Origin: Ixodes scapularis
Lineage: Eukaryota > Arthropoda > Arachnida > Ixodida > Ixodidae
Length of the DNA: 64,000 nt
Direction of reading: 5' to 3'
Assembly: GCF_016920785.2 (NCBI RefSeq)
Contig: NW_024609857.1
Coordinates: 8,513,618 to 8,577,617 of the forward strand
Of this stretch, positions 34,527 through 45,134 are shown in pieces (positions within the stretch are counted from its first letter, which is position 1; every line of letters begins with the position of its first letter). The notes under the pieces are model-generated. The model was not told the origin of the DNA. It made no database searches and worked only from the letters and a program-made list of their open reading frames with translations. The position numbers were made by a program, and so were the translations under genes.

Positions 34527-35328
34527 AGGTGATATGCACGCTGCTGCGACGTGGCTTCTCTAAGTACTGGTTTACCTTGTGGCGTACACAGCCAATGTGA
34601 ATAGCATCTGGGGCACGTGAAGCTGAAAATTTAAGTGCTACAGACTCTGATATTCCCAGCCTGCGTACCCTTATGACGGGGGGTTCTGATTTTGCGCATT
34701 CGAGAATTTCCTTCTCGGTGATATCAACCGATACACCATGAATCACATCAACTGCCATACTGCTCGTGCGTGGTTCATATGCTCTTACTTGAATGCCACA
34801 CAATGTGGTGATGCGCAGAAGTGTTGTGGTTGTGTCAAAGTTACGTGTGTCCACGGCGAGGATATTTAGTCTTGCGTTAGGACGAATGCTTATGATTCCT
34901 TCTGGGCAATTGGCTTTTAGAGCACTGGTTAGCTTGACATGATTAAGGGTTTTTATTTTGATCTGTGGATCTTGCGGTGTAAATATGACGACGTTTCCTA
35001 GTGCTGTGCCGTTAGGAATGGTCGTGTTCGCACTAGATCCAGAGCTTTTCCGGACTCGTTCCTTTCTTTTAGGGAGCAGAAATTCGCCTTCATCATCAGT
35101 TGAAGCTTCGCAACTTGATATTTCAGTTTCTGTCTCATAAGTTGTTTTTTTCTCGATAGCTTGTTGTGGGTCATCTTGCCTTTGGGATGTAGTAGCCGGT
35201 GGAAGTGGTGAGGTCATTATCAGTCCTTGCGTCTCGTAAGAAAGGTGCTCACTCATGGATGTTGAGGGCGGTAGGTCAGGCTTTGAGCCTGGGTTGCTCT
35301 TGAAATGGGAAATTCGGCGTTGTGGCAA
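34483..35328 (-). pseudogene. LINE A ORF1 N-terminal part
   Basis: A 281-residue frame. The first 100 residues are polar and disordered-looking (Ser, Thr, Pro, Glu, with KRKERVRKSS). The middle (about 120-250) has the look of the gag-like RNA-binding region that precedes the knuckles in I-type LINE ORF1 proteins (HVKLTSALKANCPEGI, LRITTLCGIQVRAYEP, VIRVRRLGISESVALKF). It reaches NQYLEKPR, then leaves the frame. The Met at 35328 is a plausible natural start. Confidence 0.8.
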
Positions 35329-35600
35329 TCTAGACGTTGCAGATGATCGGGTCCATGGGGCCGATGATGTTTCGAAGCCAAATATTTAGAACTGGGATCT
35401 TCTGACCGCTCCGTGGTTTGTAGAGGAGGCTTCTGAGATGTCCTTTTCGTTGGTAAATGTTTTCAGAAACCCAAAAACGCAGAATTATTTGCAAAATTGC
35501 CGAGCACTAACAAAAAAGCGTTCGTAGAGCACAGCAGATTCTTCTTCTTTCTCCATAATCTAGTTAACCTAGCTATTATGCACAACCTAGTGGATAAAAG

Positions 35601-35811
35601 CTATACTTCGTCTCACTAAAACCGTGCAGTACAGCCGAAGCTACAAGGGAGAGACCATATGCCAACTTGTACAAGAGAAGGGAAAGGAGGAAAGGGAGAA
35701 TGCCAGCCCTTCTCTCCTGTTCCTCCTTTCCCTCCTTTTGAACAGGTTGGCATACGCTCTCTCTTTTGTAGCTTTGGCTGTACTGCACGGTTTTAGTGAG
35801 ACGGACTATAG
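35601..35811. mobile_element. near-perfect foldback element, 211 bp
   Basis: CTATACTTCGTCTCACTAAA at the left is matched by the reverse complement of the right end (CTATAGTCCGTCTCACTAAA). The arms of about 100 bp continue to the centre with few mismatches. No coding capacity. It sits just upstream of LINE A. No target duplication resolved, though a TA-type duplication cannot be excluded. Confidence 0.75.
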
Positions 35812-35814
35812 AAT

Positions 35815-36220
35815 GGCACACCTTCCTGTTTGCAATCTTATCGCGCATTGTTTGTGTTGTTGAGGTCTCATCTGCTGTCTGTCGCAACTTGCATCATAAG
35901 ATCTGCCGGATAAGTTGCTCCTCCATTTCTTTTCGGACGTGCTTTGGCTGCGCATGCGTCGAAGTGTTATCAAGAATAGAATGTTCACCCTGGAGGCTGA
36001 GCTTCTGCTGCAGATCTTAGGTTGCAACAAACTCCTCTAAGTCGAATTAAAATCCGATTGCCTCTTCTCCGCACTTCATTCTTTTTTTCTTTTCAATAAG
36101 AGAAAATACTATTATCATTACTCAGACGAATAGAAAACGAGCTCCCTGCACAGGGTTTGAACACGTAAGCCCGGTGTAGGAAACACACGATCTAACATTA
36201 TGGTCTATCTAATTACAGTA
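35815..36220. other. unassigned sequence
   Basis: Nothing supported. A tRNA-like stretch at 36140-36215 was considered and rejected. Confidence 0.45.
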
Positions 36221-36224
36221 AACG

Positions 36225-36420
36225 AATAAACTTTCGCGAGGACCTAATTTTCGCGAATTTTGCGAATCGCCTACAATTAGCGAAAAATGCGTCCCGCGAA
36301 CGATTCGGGCAATATGGGAACGCTACGGAAGTTACACTCGGTTCGCAAAAATTAGAACCCGCGAATATTTTTTTAAATTTCAACTTTGGCCCGGTTCGCG
36401 AAAAAACCCTAGGCTAAAAA
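36225..36420. repeat. TTCGCGAA-rich palindromic cluster
   Basis: At least six TTCGCGA or TTCGCAA words within 200 bp, including ACCTAATTTTCGCGAATTTT and, on the opposite strand, GGTTCTAATTTTTGCGAACC. The pattern suggests a small element with inverted, repeat-rich ends. Confidence 0.5.
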
Positions 36421-36429
36421 TTTACCGTC

Positions 36430-37885
36430 GGTAATTTTGTATCGTTGCATAAAATTGCGATAGATTTCCCGGAACATTATTCACACAATGTGAAAACATT
36501 TAATTTCTACTCGGGAACTTGAAAAAAAAAAAAATCTATTTACTCTGTTTTTTAGAAAGATTTGGTCCCCATAGTGCTACAATAAACAACCTGTTGTATG
36601 CATAAAATGAGGCTCAATCAATTTTACGAAAGCTTCTTGCGCTCCGAACAGCAAAGAAATAAAAAGAAAACACACCAAGCATCACAAGGCACGCTCAGCG
36701 ACGTCAAATTCTTGGTAGGTTTTTAAAAACCGGAAGAACTCCTGTGCTTAAAAAACAAAAAAAAAAAAAAACAAATCAGGAAATTCACGCGAAAACGAGG
36801 CTGAAGGTATTGCTTTTGTCGTGGTAACGGATATCTGCTTATAACGCTCGAAAACCTCCCACGGAAAAGACGACCACGCAGCTATACTAAGATTCATTCC
36901 TTGTCTTAAAGACCTAATGGTGGTGGTCGCGTTCAAGCCCAGATTAGAATGAAGATTGATCACCCTCGAGGGAAGTGCGCAAAAAGCTGCGACCTATTTT
37001 TGGTGAAAGGGTGATGATAGGCTGGAAGTGATGCTTTCAAACATCAAGGAGTGATTTTTCAGGGTTAGTTTAGGAGAGAAAAAAAAATAAAGAGAGAGAG
37101 AGAGAGAGAGAAAGATGCAGAGAGAAAAAGTGTTTATTTGTCGCCCCGTCGCCGTTGCTCCGTTGTAGCATTCTACACCTCTTCAATTTTTTTTTTTTTA
37201 GCTTGAAAAATTAATGAGTGTATCCCTGCTTCGAGAAAACAAGAATACACGTCAATATCAACAAAATCAAATATTATAAGAACGTTCTCAAGTGCGAGAA
37301 GGAAGCTGTCAGTAAGTACTTACAATATAAGTTTATTTTAGGAATGAATGCAGACATGTTGGTAGTTTGAAATGAAGTCTTGAATCATTTAAAATACGTG
37401 CTTTAGTCACTAATCAGTTTTCTTATCCGATCATTAATAAATGTAAGCGTTGACTAAGGGAAGGCTTCTTTTTTTTTTAACAAGATTCCTAGCATAATTC
37501 GTAACACTTCACAGAAACGTGCATTCTCTTATGTTTGGTGCTCTTCTTTTAAATATACTACATTGGGTCTCAAATTATAAACATAATTTTGATGTAATTT
37601 GTTTCCAGCGATTCATGTGAGACCATAAAATTAAAAAGAAAGAAAATTCAGGGTAATCTTTTATTTTTACAGTGCCTTTGACATTCTGACTGGAAGCGGT
37701 ATTCGAGCCCGCAAGGCGCGTGCTGCACTCTACCTCAGCTGTTTCATGAGTTGAAGAAGTGTCTGCAGCTCATAAAACAGCGTAGACTCCAGACAAAAGC
37801 AGTAGGAAGACAAGCAACGCTCATTTGGTAAAACAATAACATTGTTTGTTACAGAAGGCTCCCTTTTCTTCATATGTCCGCGATT
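36430..37885. other. unassigned AT-rich sequence
   Basis: No gene recognised. It contains a GA microsatellite at about 37091-37111 and short homopolymers. Confidence 0.5.
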
Positions 37886-37889
37886 AAAG

Positions 37890-38516
37890 AAAAATGGAAG
37901 ACGTTTAAAATTTTTTTGTAATGCCGAATTAGAGCGCAGCTTTTGAGGGGGAGGAGGGGAGGGTGTGCTCTTCCCCCCCCCCTTCCGTGCCCCCTTCCTC
38001 CTCTCCTGCTTCCCTCCTACTAGCGTGAAATTTTTGTTCAATTTCCCGCTAAATTTTTGCGGGGAAACTGAATTGGTGTTGAGCTCAGTGACGTCAATTT
38101 CCCCGCTAAATTGAGCGATGAAAAGTTTCCCACTAAATTTAGCGGAAAAGTGTTTCGGCTAAATTTTACGTAATGTCACATTCATTTATGTGACGTCACG
38201 CGTGACGTCGCGAGGGTAAAATTTTCCCTCTAAATTTGGCGGGAAATTTTTCCGCTAAATCTAACGGGGAAATTTTCGCGCTAAATTTAGCGAAAAAGTC
38301 GGTCCGGGTTGAGGGCGTCATGTGTGACGTCACGAGGGTAAAATTTTCCTTTTAAATGTAGCAAAAAAATTTTCCGCCAAATTTAGCGGGAAAACTTTAC
38401 CCTCGTGAAGTCGCACGTGACACCACGCTTGACGTCATTACGGGAGGCGTCGCATAACGCGACGGCGCCGGCGACGCCGCTCAACCAGGAAACGGACGGC
38501 TAAAAGCTGCGCTCTA
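37890..38516 (-). mobile_element. non-autonomous element filled with palindromic repeats, copy B
   Basis: Reverse orientation to copy A. TAGAGCGCAGCTTTT at 37930 and AAAAGCTGCGCTCTA ending 38516 form the inverted repeat. The outer sequence TGTAATGCCGAAT (left) is the reverse complement of the right-hand extension of copies A and C, so the element reaches to about 37890. CGTTTCC and GAGCGGCGTCG motifs of the other end module are present. Interior: GCTAAATTTAGC-type units and several TGACGTCA words. No coding region. Confidence 0.75.
38040..38400. repeat. array of palindromic GCTAAATTTAGC units
   Basis: About nine diverged units of the same palindrome found in copy A, spaced less regularly and separated by CGTGACGTCACGAGGGTAAA-like spacers. 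Confidence 0.75.
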
Positions 38517-38519
38517 AAA

Positions 38520-40005
38520 CTTCTGTTTTAATCCTCTGGAGTGTTCGACGTCCCACCCGGTGTTCATGTACTCCAACCCCTCAAGTGATGGTAGAACTTG
38601 AATCTGCTGGAGCATTAAAACCTTCCTCTATCAATAAGACCATGCCATATCCCAAAACGAGGATTTACCTTAATACGTCGTCCTATAACAGCATCTCCGA
38701 AAGTCTTCGCACGTCCGGCTCTAGTTAGTCGGCTCCTAACCGGAGCTTAGTACATCCTACCTTCAGTGAGAGCACGCAAGCCGCAATTAGGTGGTTTCCG
38801 CGAAACGTGCACGATTGAGCCCCCTTCGTATACGTGGAATGCTGTCGTAATTCCTATCTTGGAGGAAATAGGAGTATAAAAAAAAAACACACACACACAC
38901 GATATCAAAAGAGATATCTTAGTTCATCTGCTGGATTAGGGCAAGTCTCGTGATAATCCTTAACGCCTCGTGTTGGAGAAGAAAAAATAAAAAGAAGCTA
39001 AGATGGGAACGTTTCAACATATTTTTTTGGGGGGGCTGCTAGTTTAGTGCCTAAGCTTCTAAGCTGATTGCATAGTGAACGTTGTATCAAGTCGGATTAA
39101 GTATGTTTAATGTTACGACCGAAAAACTAATTCGCTTGCTTTATGTACGTTGGGGAGGGAGAGCGGAGGGGAGGGGAGGGGGGCGCACTAAGACTAGTTC
39201 GTGCTTATTTAAGCAAGGAATGCGGGTGTTGAATAAAGAAGAGGTACAAGAAACCGAGGCAATGACGACTGAGAATACTGCACTATAATTAGAAATAACT
39301 AAGCTCCATTTTTGTCCGGAACCGAAAGCGCGAAGCATCTTACGGTTTCAGGGAAATGGGAAATGTTTTACGTCATTTCCATTTTCTTCCCTGGAACCGA
39401 AACCACGCCGACAATATAAATAAAAAAAAAATTATTACAGTCATTCAAATTCAGGTTCAGTTCAAGATGTGCCTGACATTTGTTAAAATAATAACTTCCA
39501 TGCATCGGTAGAAAAAGACTGCTTGAGTAGTAGAGCCACTTTTTTTTATTTGTTTAAAAAAAATAGTACTACAATAAGTTTTTACGGCGAAATCAATTCA
39601 AGAAAGATATGGTTTCTCATTCTGAAGATCAGGCAGTGAAAAAGTTTTGCATAAAGAATGAGTTAGAAGGCTACAGATGAATAAGGACAAAACTACTATA
39701 AAACGTGTACAACAATGCAAGACCCGTACGTTCCATTTGTTTTAACACGGGCAAATGGGAATCGCGTTCCCTCACACCCCCAATAGTCAGTTTATAAACA
39801 GCTCCGAAAACGTTTACACTAACACTAATAAACAGCGTTGATCTCAACATTCTAATGTTTACAAATCCACACCCTAAGGTATACCCTTCCCCCGCACATG
39901 TTCGCCGCTTCGCAAAGCGAGCAAATCATGCGCCATACCCACGAACGCTGAAAATGGCCCCAGCCAGAAGCCTCCCCCCCCCCCCCCCCTCCTTTTTTTT
40001 TTAGA
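38520..40005. other. unassigned sequence
   Basis: No gene recognised. A short CA repeat (about 38888-38901) and a poly(C) tract followed by poly(T) (about 39972-40000) are present. Confidence 0.5.
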
Positions 40006-40006
40006 A

Positions 40007-40324
40007 GTCTATGCGCCGGGAAACTGAGGGAGAGAGTTAGACTAGAGCGCGGAGGAGACGGCAGAACGCCGAGCTTTCACTGGAACGATTAGGGGGTAGA
40101 CCTGAAGCTACCTGCCTTTGTCTCCACTGCACTCGTCCAACGTGTTAGAACGCGAGAGCCGGACGCCGGCGTTCCGCGTTCTCACGCGTTCGACGAGAAC
40201 AGTCGAGACAAAGGCAGCTAGCTTTAGGCTTACCCCCTAATCGTTCCAATCACAGCTCGGCGTTCTGCCGTCTCCATCGCGCTCTAGTTTTCCTCCTTTC
40301 TCACAGTTTCTTGGCGAATAGTCG
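40007..40324. mobile_element. foldback element (family B), copy 1
   Basis: Two arms of about 150 bp in inverted orientation. The left includes GGAGACGGCAGAACGCCGAG and CGATTAGGGGGTAGACCTGA. The right includes CTTACCCCCTAATCGTTCC and CTCGGCGTTCTGCCGTCTCC. The centre is GACGCCGGCGTTCCGCGTTC. A second copy is at 57346-57662. The inner word CAGAACGCCGAGC is shared with foldback family A. Confidence 0.8.
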
Positions 40325-40329
40325 CTGAC

Positions 40330-41195
40330 AAGGTGAGAACCGCAGGAAGGAACTTCAGATGTTTCGCCCTCAGCGCGAGCTTACTAGCTTCGACAACGCT
40401 TCGGTACGTTGTGCACCTCGATCGCGCGCACGCAGGCGAAGCATGACGAAAGGCACGAACACCGAGCGTTGGGAAAACACGCACTGCCGTTCTAATTACG
40501 TCGGTTACTACGGAAGTATACTCTATTATGCTCCATTCTGGTGCCCTAAACGTAACAAGTCGTCTCATTAATCATGTTGTGTCAAAACATAAACGGCTCA
40601 TTATAAAGGAACTCGCGCAAATGCAACGAGTGTTTTCACTCCTCTAATTTTTTGTCGTTTTTCGGAACGGAGAAAGGACCGTTAAACAAAATAGCTGAGA
40701 TCGGGGGAAAAATAGCCAAGTTTGGAGGGAGGCATCCGTTAGCGTAATTTGGTCCCTTATCCTCCAGCTGCACATACCACTGCCCTGTTTGGAATGGGAT
40801 TTTGTGCGACCGGGTCGCCTTTGTATACGTTTGTATTTCTAAACAACGGAGAACAGAGAACAGTTTCACACTAACAGCTTAACTGAGCTAAAATGTATAT
40901 AGGTATATAGATTTTTTTCCCGCTTCATTTCGCGTCGGTTCGTTTTGCGTCAGTGGAACGAGAAAGGGAACTCGTTGCAATTTTACGGAAATAAAAAAAA
41001 GAACGGCGTTCGTTTTTTTCTTTTTTTTTATGGTTCAGTGGGGTAATTTGTCTGTAGTTTCTAAGTGGAAAACTGGAAAGTATAAAAATAATATATTTAC
41101 GAAGAGAAGTATATCGATACATTTTTTGCTACTTATACTAGGGTTTATTTTGTGGGGTCCTGCTCAGTAACAGTCGGGTGCAGGCGAGCTACGAC
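40330..41195. other. unassigned sequence
   Basis: No recognised gene or repeat. Confidence 0.45.
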
Positions 41196-41198
41196 CAA

Positions 41199-41718
41199 CA
41201 TAGAGTTATCATAATGTACGCTAGAGGTTCAACTGGCGCTAGTGTCTATGCGACTTCCGTGACGCAAATTGAAGCAGACAGTAACCAGTTTCTTTTTGTG
41301 GTGCTCCTGTGCATTCCTAAGGGAAAACGCGCGTGCTTTTTGTCTCTTCGCCGGAAAATAACACTGAACACTTTGGCTGTTTCGGTCGTACCGAATAGTA
41401 TGTGTCTTAATTAACATTGTAAAAGTGTAATTGCTTTAGTTAGCGCATTTTTCTTCCTCAGTGAGCGATGTTTAACTTCGCCACATTTCAGTACCAAACG
41501 TGTGTTTCGCAGGCAGGTGTGTAAAAACAAGCGACGATTCAAAGCAAAATTACAATCGAAACGAATATAGAGCGTGTTCAAGGCTCGCCAGCATTCCGGT
41601 GACGCTTGTATATTGATAATATGCCAGTCCTGTCACCATAGGAAAATGATCCCGTCGTGCATGAGCGGATAAAAACCTTCAAAACGTAGAGAATAAAGTC
41701 CGTGGGCTATGAAAGGTG
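41199..41718. mobile_element. CATAG-family element, truncated copy
   Basis: It starts CATAGAGTTATCATAATGTA and is collinear with the right arm of the 18192-19351 element read in reverse complement, as far as the block ATAAAGTCCGTGGGCTA near 41700. The other arm is missing, so the copy is truncated and cannot be mobile. Confidence 0.85.
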
Positions 41719-41724
41719 CCTCTT

Positions 41725-42640
41725 CGTATTGTTTTCTCTGCCGGGCAGCTTTTATCGCCCACTTGTTTTCAAAGATATCGAGCGCGCAGGTGATATTTTG
41801 AACGTAGAAGAGGCAGCTTCGCTCAGGGCAGAAAGAATAAAGCGGTGCTCACTTATGTAAAATCGGAATAGATTACGTGGCCTTCAATTCATTTTGATCG
41901 TACATGCACTCTTAGAAAAAAGGGTATGGATAGTCCTCCCTTAGGGGAGGAACGGTCTTGTAACCTATGTTCCTTTAGAAAGGGAGAAACTTTCGTCCCT
42001 GAAGCGGGCGAGCAAAGTTCCTCCGTCGCTTGCATCTCAATATGGCGTCCCCGAATCGAGCAAATCGAGCCCAATAAGGCTTGACAAGGACGCTACGTCT
42101 CTTGTACGGGACGAGAGCAGCAGCAAATGAAAGCGTAACACGAGCTTTCCGCAAACTGTGTTTATTTCCGAAGCCAGATTCCCCCCACAGGTACAGAAAC
42201 TTGCGTTTCGAAAGCAGTTACTCAGCCTTCTCGTCGACAGCACAGCGATGTTAAACGGAGACAACCGATACCCAGTTACTTCGCGCACTTTGTGTCTTAC
42301 CTTTGGTGTTCCTCGAATCACACTTCCTTCGTCAACCGCACGTCACGGAGAATGGCAACCTCAATCCGCGAAACCAAAAGCCGCTCTCGAAAGAACAAAC
42401 TCGAAGCAGCTGTTTATCGCGTAGGGTGAAAGAAGGTTAAATCGCTAACCACCAGATGGCGGGGTCAAGCAGAGTAATTGCAAGTAGCTAGGCTAGATGG
42501 CGCTAGGTACCGCCCAATTCATGTTTTACAAAAAATAATTTGCTTCTTTGAGGTCACTACTGCGCTTGGGGATCCTCTACTATACACCCATCACGCTTAA
42601 AGCATCAGGTGAACATACACTGAGCACATACACGACGCAC
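41725..42640. other. unassigned sequence
   Basis: Includes CTTAGAAAAAAGGGTATGG at 41909, similar to the end of the foldback element in LINE B, followed by a small CCTTAGGGGAGG dyad (41939-41952). No gene recognised. Confidence 0.45.
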
Positions 42641-42775
42641 AGAATTATCAATAGGGATGCCGCGAACTTTTTTCGAATCGAAGTTTCGATGATCGAATCA
42701 AGCGGTTCGAAAGGTTCGAAAGATTTCGATTTTTCGAATTGTCTATATCGTAGAATTCGACGGAGGTCGAATTTT

Positions 42776-43022
42776 CGAACTTGTTAAGCTAAGAAGTTCG
42801 ACGCTTTTCGAACCGTCGAACTTATTACGCTAAAAAATTCGATCTTTTTCGAACTTTCGAACTTATTGCGCTGCAAGGTTCGATGCTTGTCGAACTTTCG
42901 AACTTGACTGACCAAAAAATTCGATGAATTTCGAACTTTCGAACTTATTTATCAAGAGAATCGAAAAGTTTCGAACTTTCGAATTCTGAAAAGTCAGAAG
43001 TTCGACGAACTTCGAACTTTTA
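42776..43022. repeat. 41-bp tandem repeat, left arm
   Basis: Six consecutive units beginning CGAACTT or similar, each 40-42 bp and carrying an internal TTCGA and a terminal TTTCGAACTTT. Counted directly from the sequence. Confidence 0.88.
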
Positions 43023-44074
43023 GGGTAAAAGTTCGACGTTCGTCGAACTTCGAAAGACCGGCGGACGGTTTCATTTGATTTCAAGTAGTGGGGTACATTC
43101 GTAATTTTTTTTCTCGAACTTTTACACGCGGTGCTGCGTTCCTCACGAAAGACAATGTCGTTTATTTCACTGTTCTGGCATGCTTAGGTTTAAAGAAATA
43201 AATCCCCAAAAGGGCGAGGAAGGACGACGGGTTTTTGACGATTATCGTTTGTGCCAGATTTGAAGCACGCTGCAGCCGGAGCTATTTATGGTAGATATGT
43301 TATACTTTTTTTAAGAATGATCTATGTATAACCTAGGTAAGTGCCGTCTTAAGATGTGATTATTGTTATTCAACGTGAGTTTCGAAGAAATGTCCAAACA
43401 TGTATCTGCATGCAATTATATGACCTAAACTTGATATTTATTTTCGTCTAAGTTGTTTGAGGTATCGCATTTAAATTAACACCACAGACAGTACATATCA
43501 TTGCCATCTGCAGAATACAAAATAATATATTTATTGTTTTTCACGTTAAGGAATAAATTAACTCATGGGAGAAGATTTCTAATAGTGTTCAAGTTCAGCA
43601 CGTCATTAAAAGAAAACTTTTTTTTTTTTCGCTTCACGTTTCTGGGACGTGTTTCTTTTAGCCTGTACACATTTTGGTAAAAGAAACTTGTTTCGAAGTT
43701 CTGAACCTCTGAATATGGAAGAATAGAACACTTCCGACGATTTCTTGATAGTTTTTTTTTTCTCCTGCTTTTTACTCCCGCATTTCTTCTTTTTTTTTTA
43801 TCTATTTTTTTTTTTTTTTACTATCGGCACAGGTGTTTAGGTCGAAAAGACAGCTTTGAACTTCCGAACCACTAAGCATGTGACGAGCAGTGCCTTCTGA
43901 CAACGAGTTTCTAACAATGACCATCTACGCAACCTTTTATGCAGTGAAGAGCGACAGTAGCTATAGATATGCATAAATAATTTCAGATTAAAATAAGCTC
44001 GACCACGCCCTCTTTCCCCGTATTGTTTTCTTTAACAGTCCGAAATACCTGCAAGAAGGAGAAGGAGGCTGAAG

Positions 44075-44101
44075 CCCCCCCCCCCCCCCCCCCCCCCCCC
44101 C
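44075..44101. repeat. poly(C) tract
   Basis: Twenty-seven consecutive C inside the foldback transposon. A second C-rich tract is at about 44417-44458. Confidence 0.95.
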
Positions 44102-44706
44102 GCTACCCTCTTTCCCCCCGTTTTTCCTCTTCCGACGCCACTTGTATGGTAGAACGCTCCTCGACCTCGAGTTCTGTCGGCTTTTGTGCTTTTTGCGAGG
44201 CGATTCCTCCGTCCCAGAAAACAAACCTCCAAGACAATTATAAACATCACCGGATCGGATTACTACCAGCGTGCAAGGGGTGGCGAGCTAGTTTGCCAGG
44301 TCGCTTCAAGGTTTTTCTGAGCCTTAACCTCCTGCTCGCCCCTGGCCGTTTCGAACTGGATGAGTCTCGTAAAACAGTGTGTTCGTGCAATCACTACTGC
44401 GTGATGCAGGTTAAACCCCCCCCCCCTCGCCCCCCTCCCCCCCCCCCCCCCGCCCCCCCGGGGCTGGCGGTCACAATTCTGCACTGGCAAATATTCTAGC
44501 ACGTCCGGGACTCTCGTCGTCTCATTTAATTGCCTGACCAACTTCGCAGAATCTGGATATCACACCCTAACTTTTCTAAACTTGATTTTGTGAAAACAAG
44601 TGAGTCGTGAAAACGTTATTTGAAACTGAAACTGTGGAAAAACTTGAAAATCGGACTTCGAACTTTGAAAACTTGGATTAGAAAGAAATTCAAAATCTTC
44701 GAAGTG

Positions 44707-44737
<31 letters not shown>

Positions 44738-44754
44738 CGTTAAAAGAGAATCGA

Positions 44755-45115
44755 AACCTTCGAACTTTTCGAACTTTATGCAAAAAGAAATTCGAAATCT
44801 TCGAATTGTTCGAACTTCATGTCTATAAAAATTCGAAGCGTTCGAAGTTTTCGAACTTCTTTTACAAAGAATTTCGAAATCTTCGAATTTATCGAACCTG
44901 AAGTAAAAAAATATTCGAAATATTCGAATTCGAAATTTTAGAAACCGTGAAAGCTTCGAAATTTTCGATTTCGAAACTCCGCTGTGGTCAAAAGTTGCGA
45001 ATTTTTCGAAATCGAACCTTGGTCGGTACGAAAATATCGAAATTTTTCGAAATCGAACCTCAGTTCGCTTCGCAAATATCGAAACCTTTCGAAATCGAAC
45101 CTAGGGTGGTTCGCG
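44755..45115. repeat. 41-bp tandem repeat, right arm
   Basis: Units such as TCGAACTTTATGCAAAAAGA... and AAATCGAACCTTGGTCGGTA... recur at 41-42 bp, in the orientation opposite to the left arm. The outermost units are diverged from the inner ones. Confidence 0.85.
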
Positions 45116-45134
45116 ACATCCCTAATTATCAATA

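Larger units (their letters stand above)
29887..35328 (-). mobile_element. non-LTR retrotransposon (LINE A) with ORF1, endonuclease, RT and RNase H
   Basis: The order on the minus strand is ORF1 (35328 down to about 33747), apurinic-type endonuclease, reverse transcriptase, RNase H and a Cys/His tail, then a 3' UTR to about 29887, where a T run on the plus strand marks a short poly(A). APE endonuclease plus C-terminal RNase H is the layout of the I/Jockey-related superfamily. At least five frame breaks make this copy inactive, yet it is nearly full length and readable, so it is of moderate age. The 5' end may extend to about 35600, where a separate palindrome begins. Confidence 0.92.
42653..45123. 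mobile_element. foldback transposon with tandem-repeat arms and 10-bp duplication
   Basis: The ends are AGGGATGCCGCGAAC and the reverse complement of AGGGATGTCGCGAAC. The perfect 10-bp direct repeat AATTATCAAT flanks it (42643-42652 and 45124-45133). Both arms (about 42653-43070 and 44620-45123) are arrays with a 41-bp period rich in TTCGAA. The interior (43.1-44.6 kb) has T runs and two poly(C) tracts but no recognisable transposase. The architecture matches foldback elements such as Drosophila FB, and the 10-bp duplication would suit FB (9 bp) or Mutator-like (8-11 bp) groups. Confidence 0.88.

Noticed and set aside
30545..34563. Plus-strand frames (for example 32308-32685, 34078-34368) opposite LINE A
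   Set aside because: They are antisense shadows of the LINE ORFs, whose domains are clear on the minus strand.
36140..36215. tRNA-like sequence on the minus strand with GTTCAAACC and a possible anticodon loop
   Set aside because: The T-stem does not pair around the TTCAAAC loop and no acceptor stem can be drawn. At best a decayed tRNA-derived fragment.
44023..44541. Proline-rich and glycine-rich frames of 90-158 residues
   Set aside because: They span two poly(C) tracts inside the foldback transposon.
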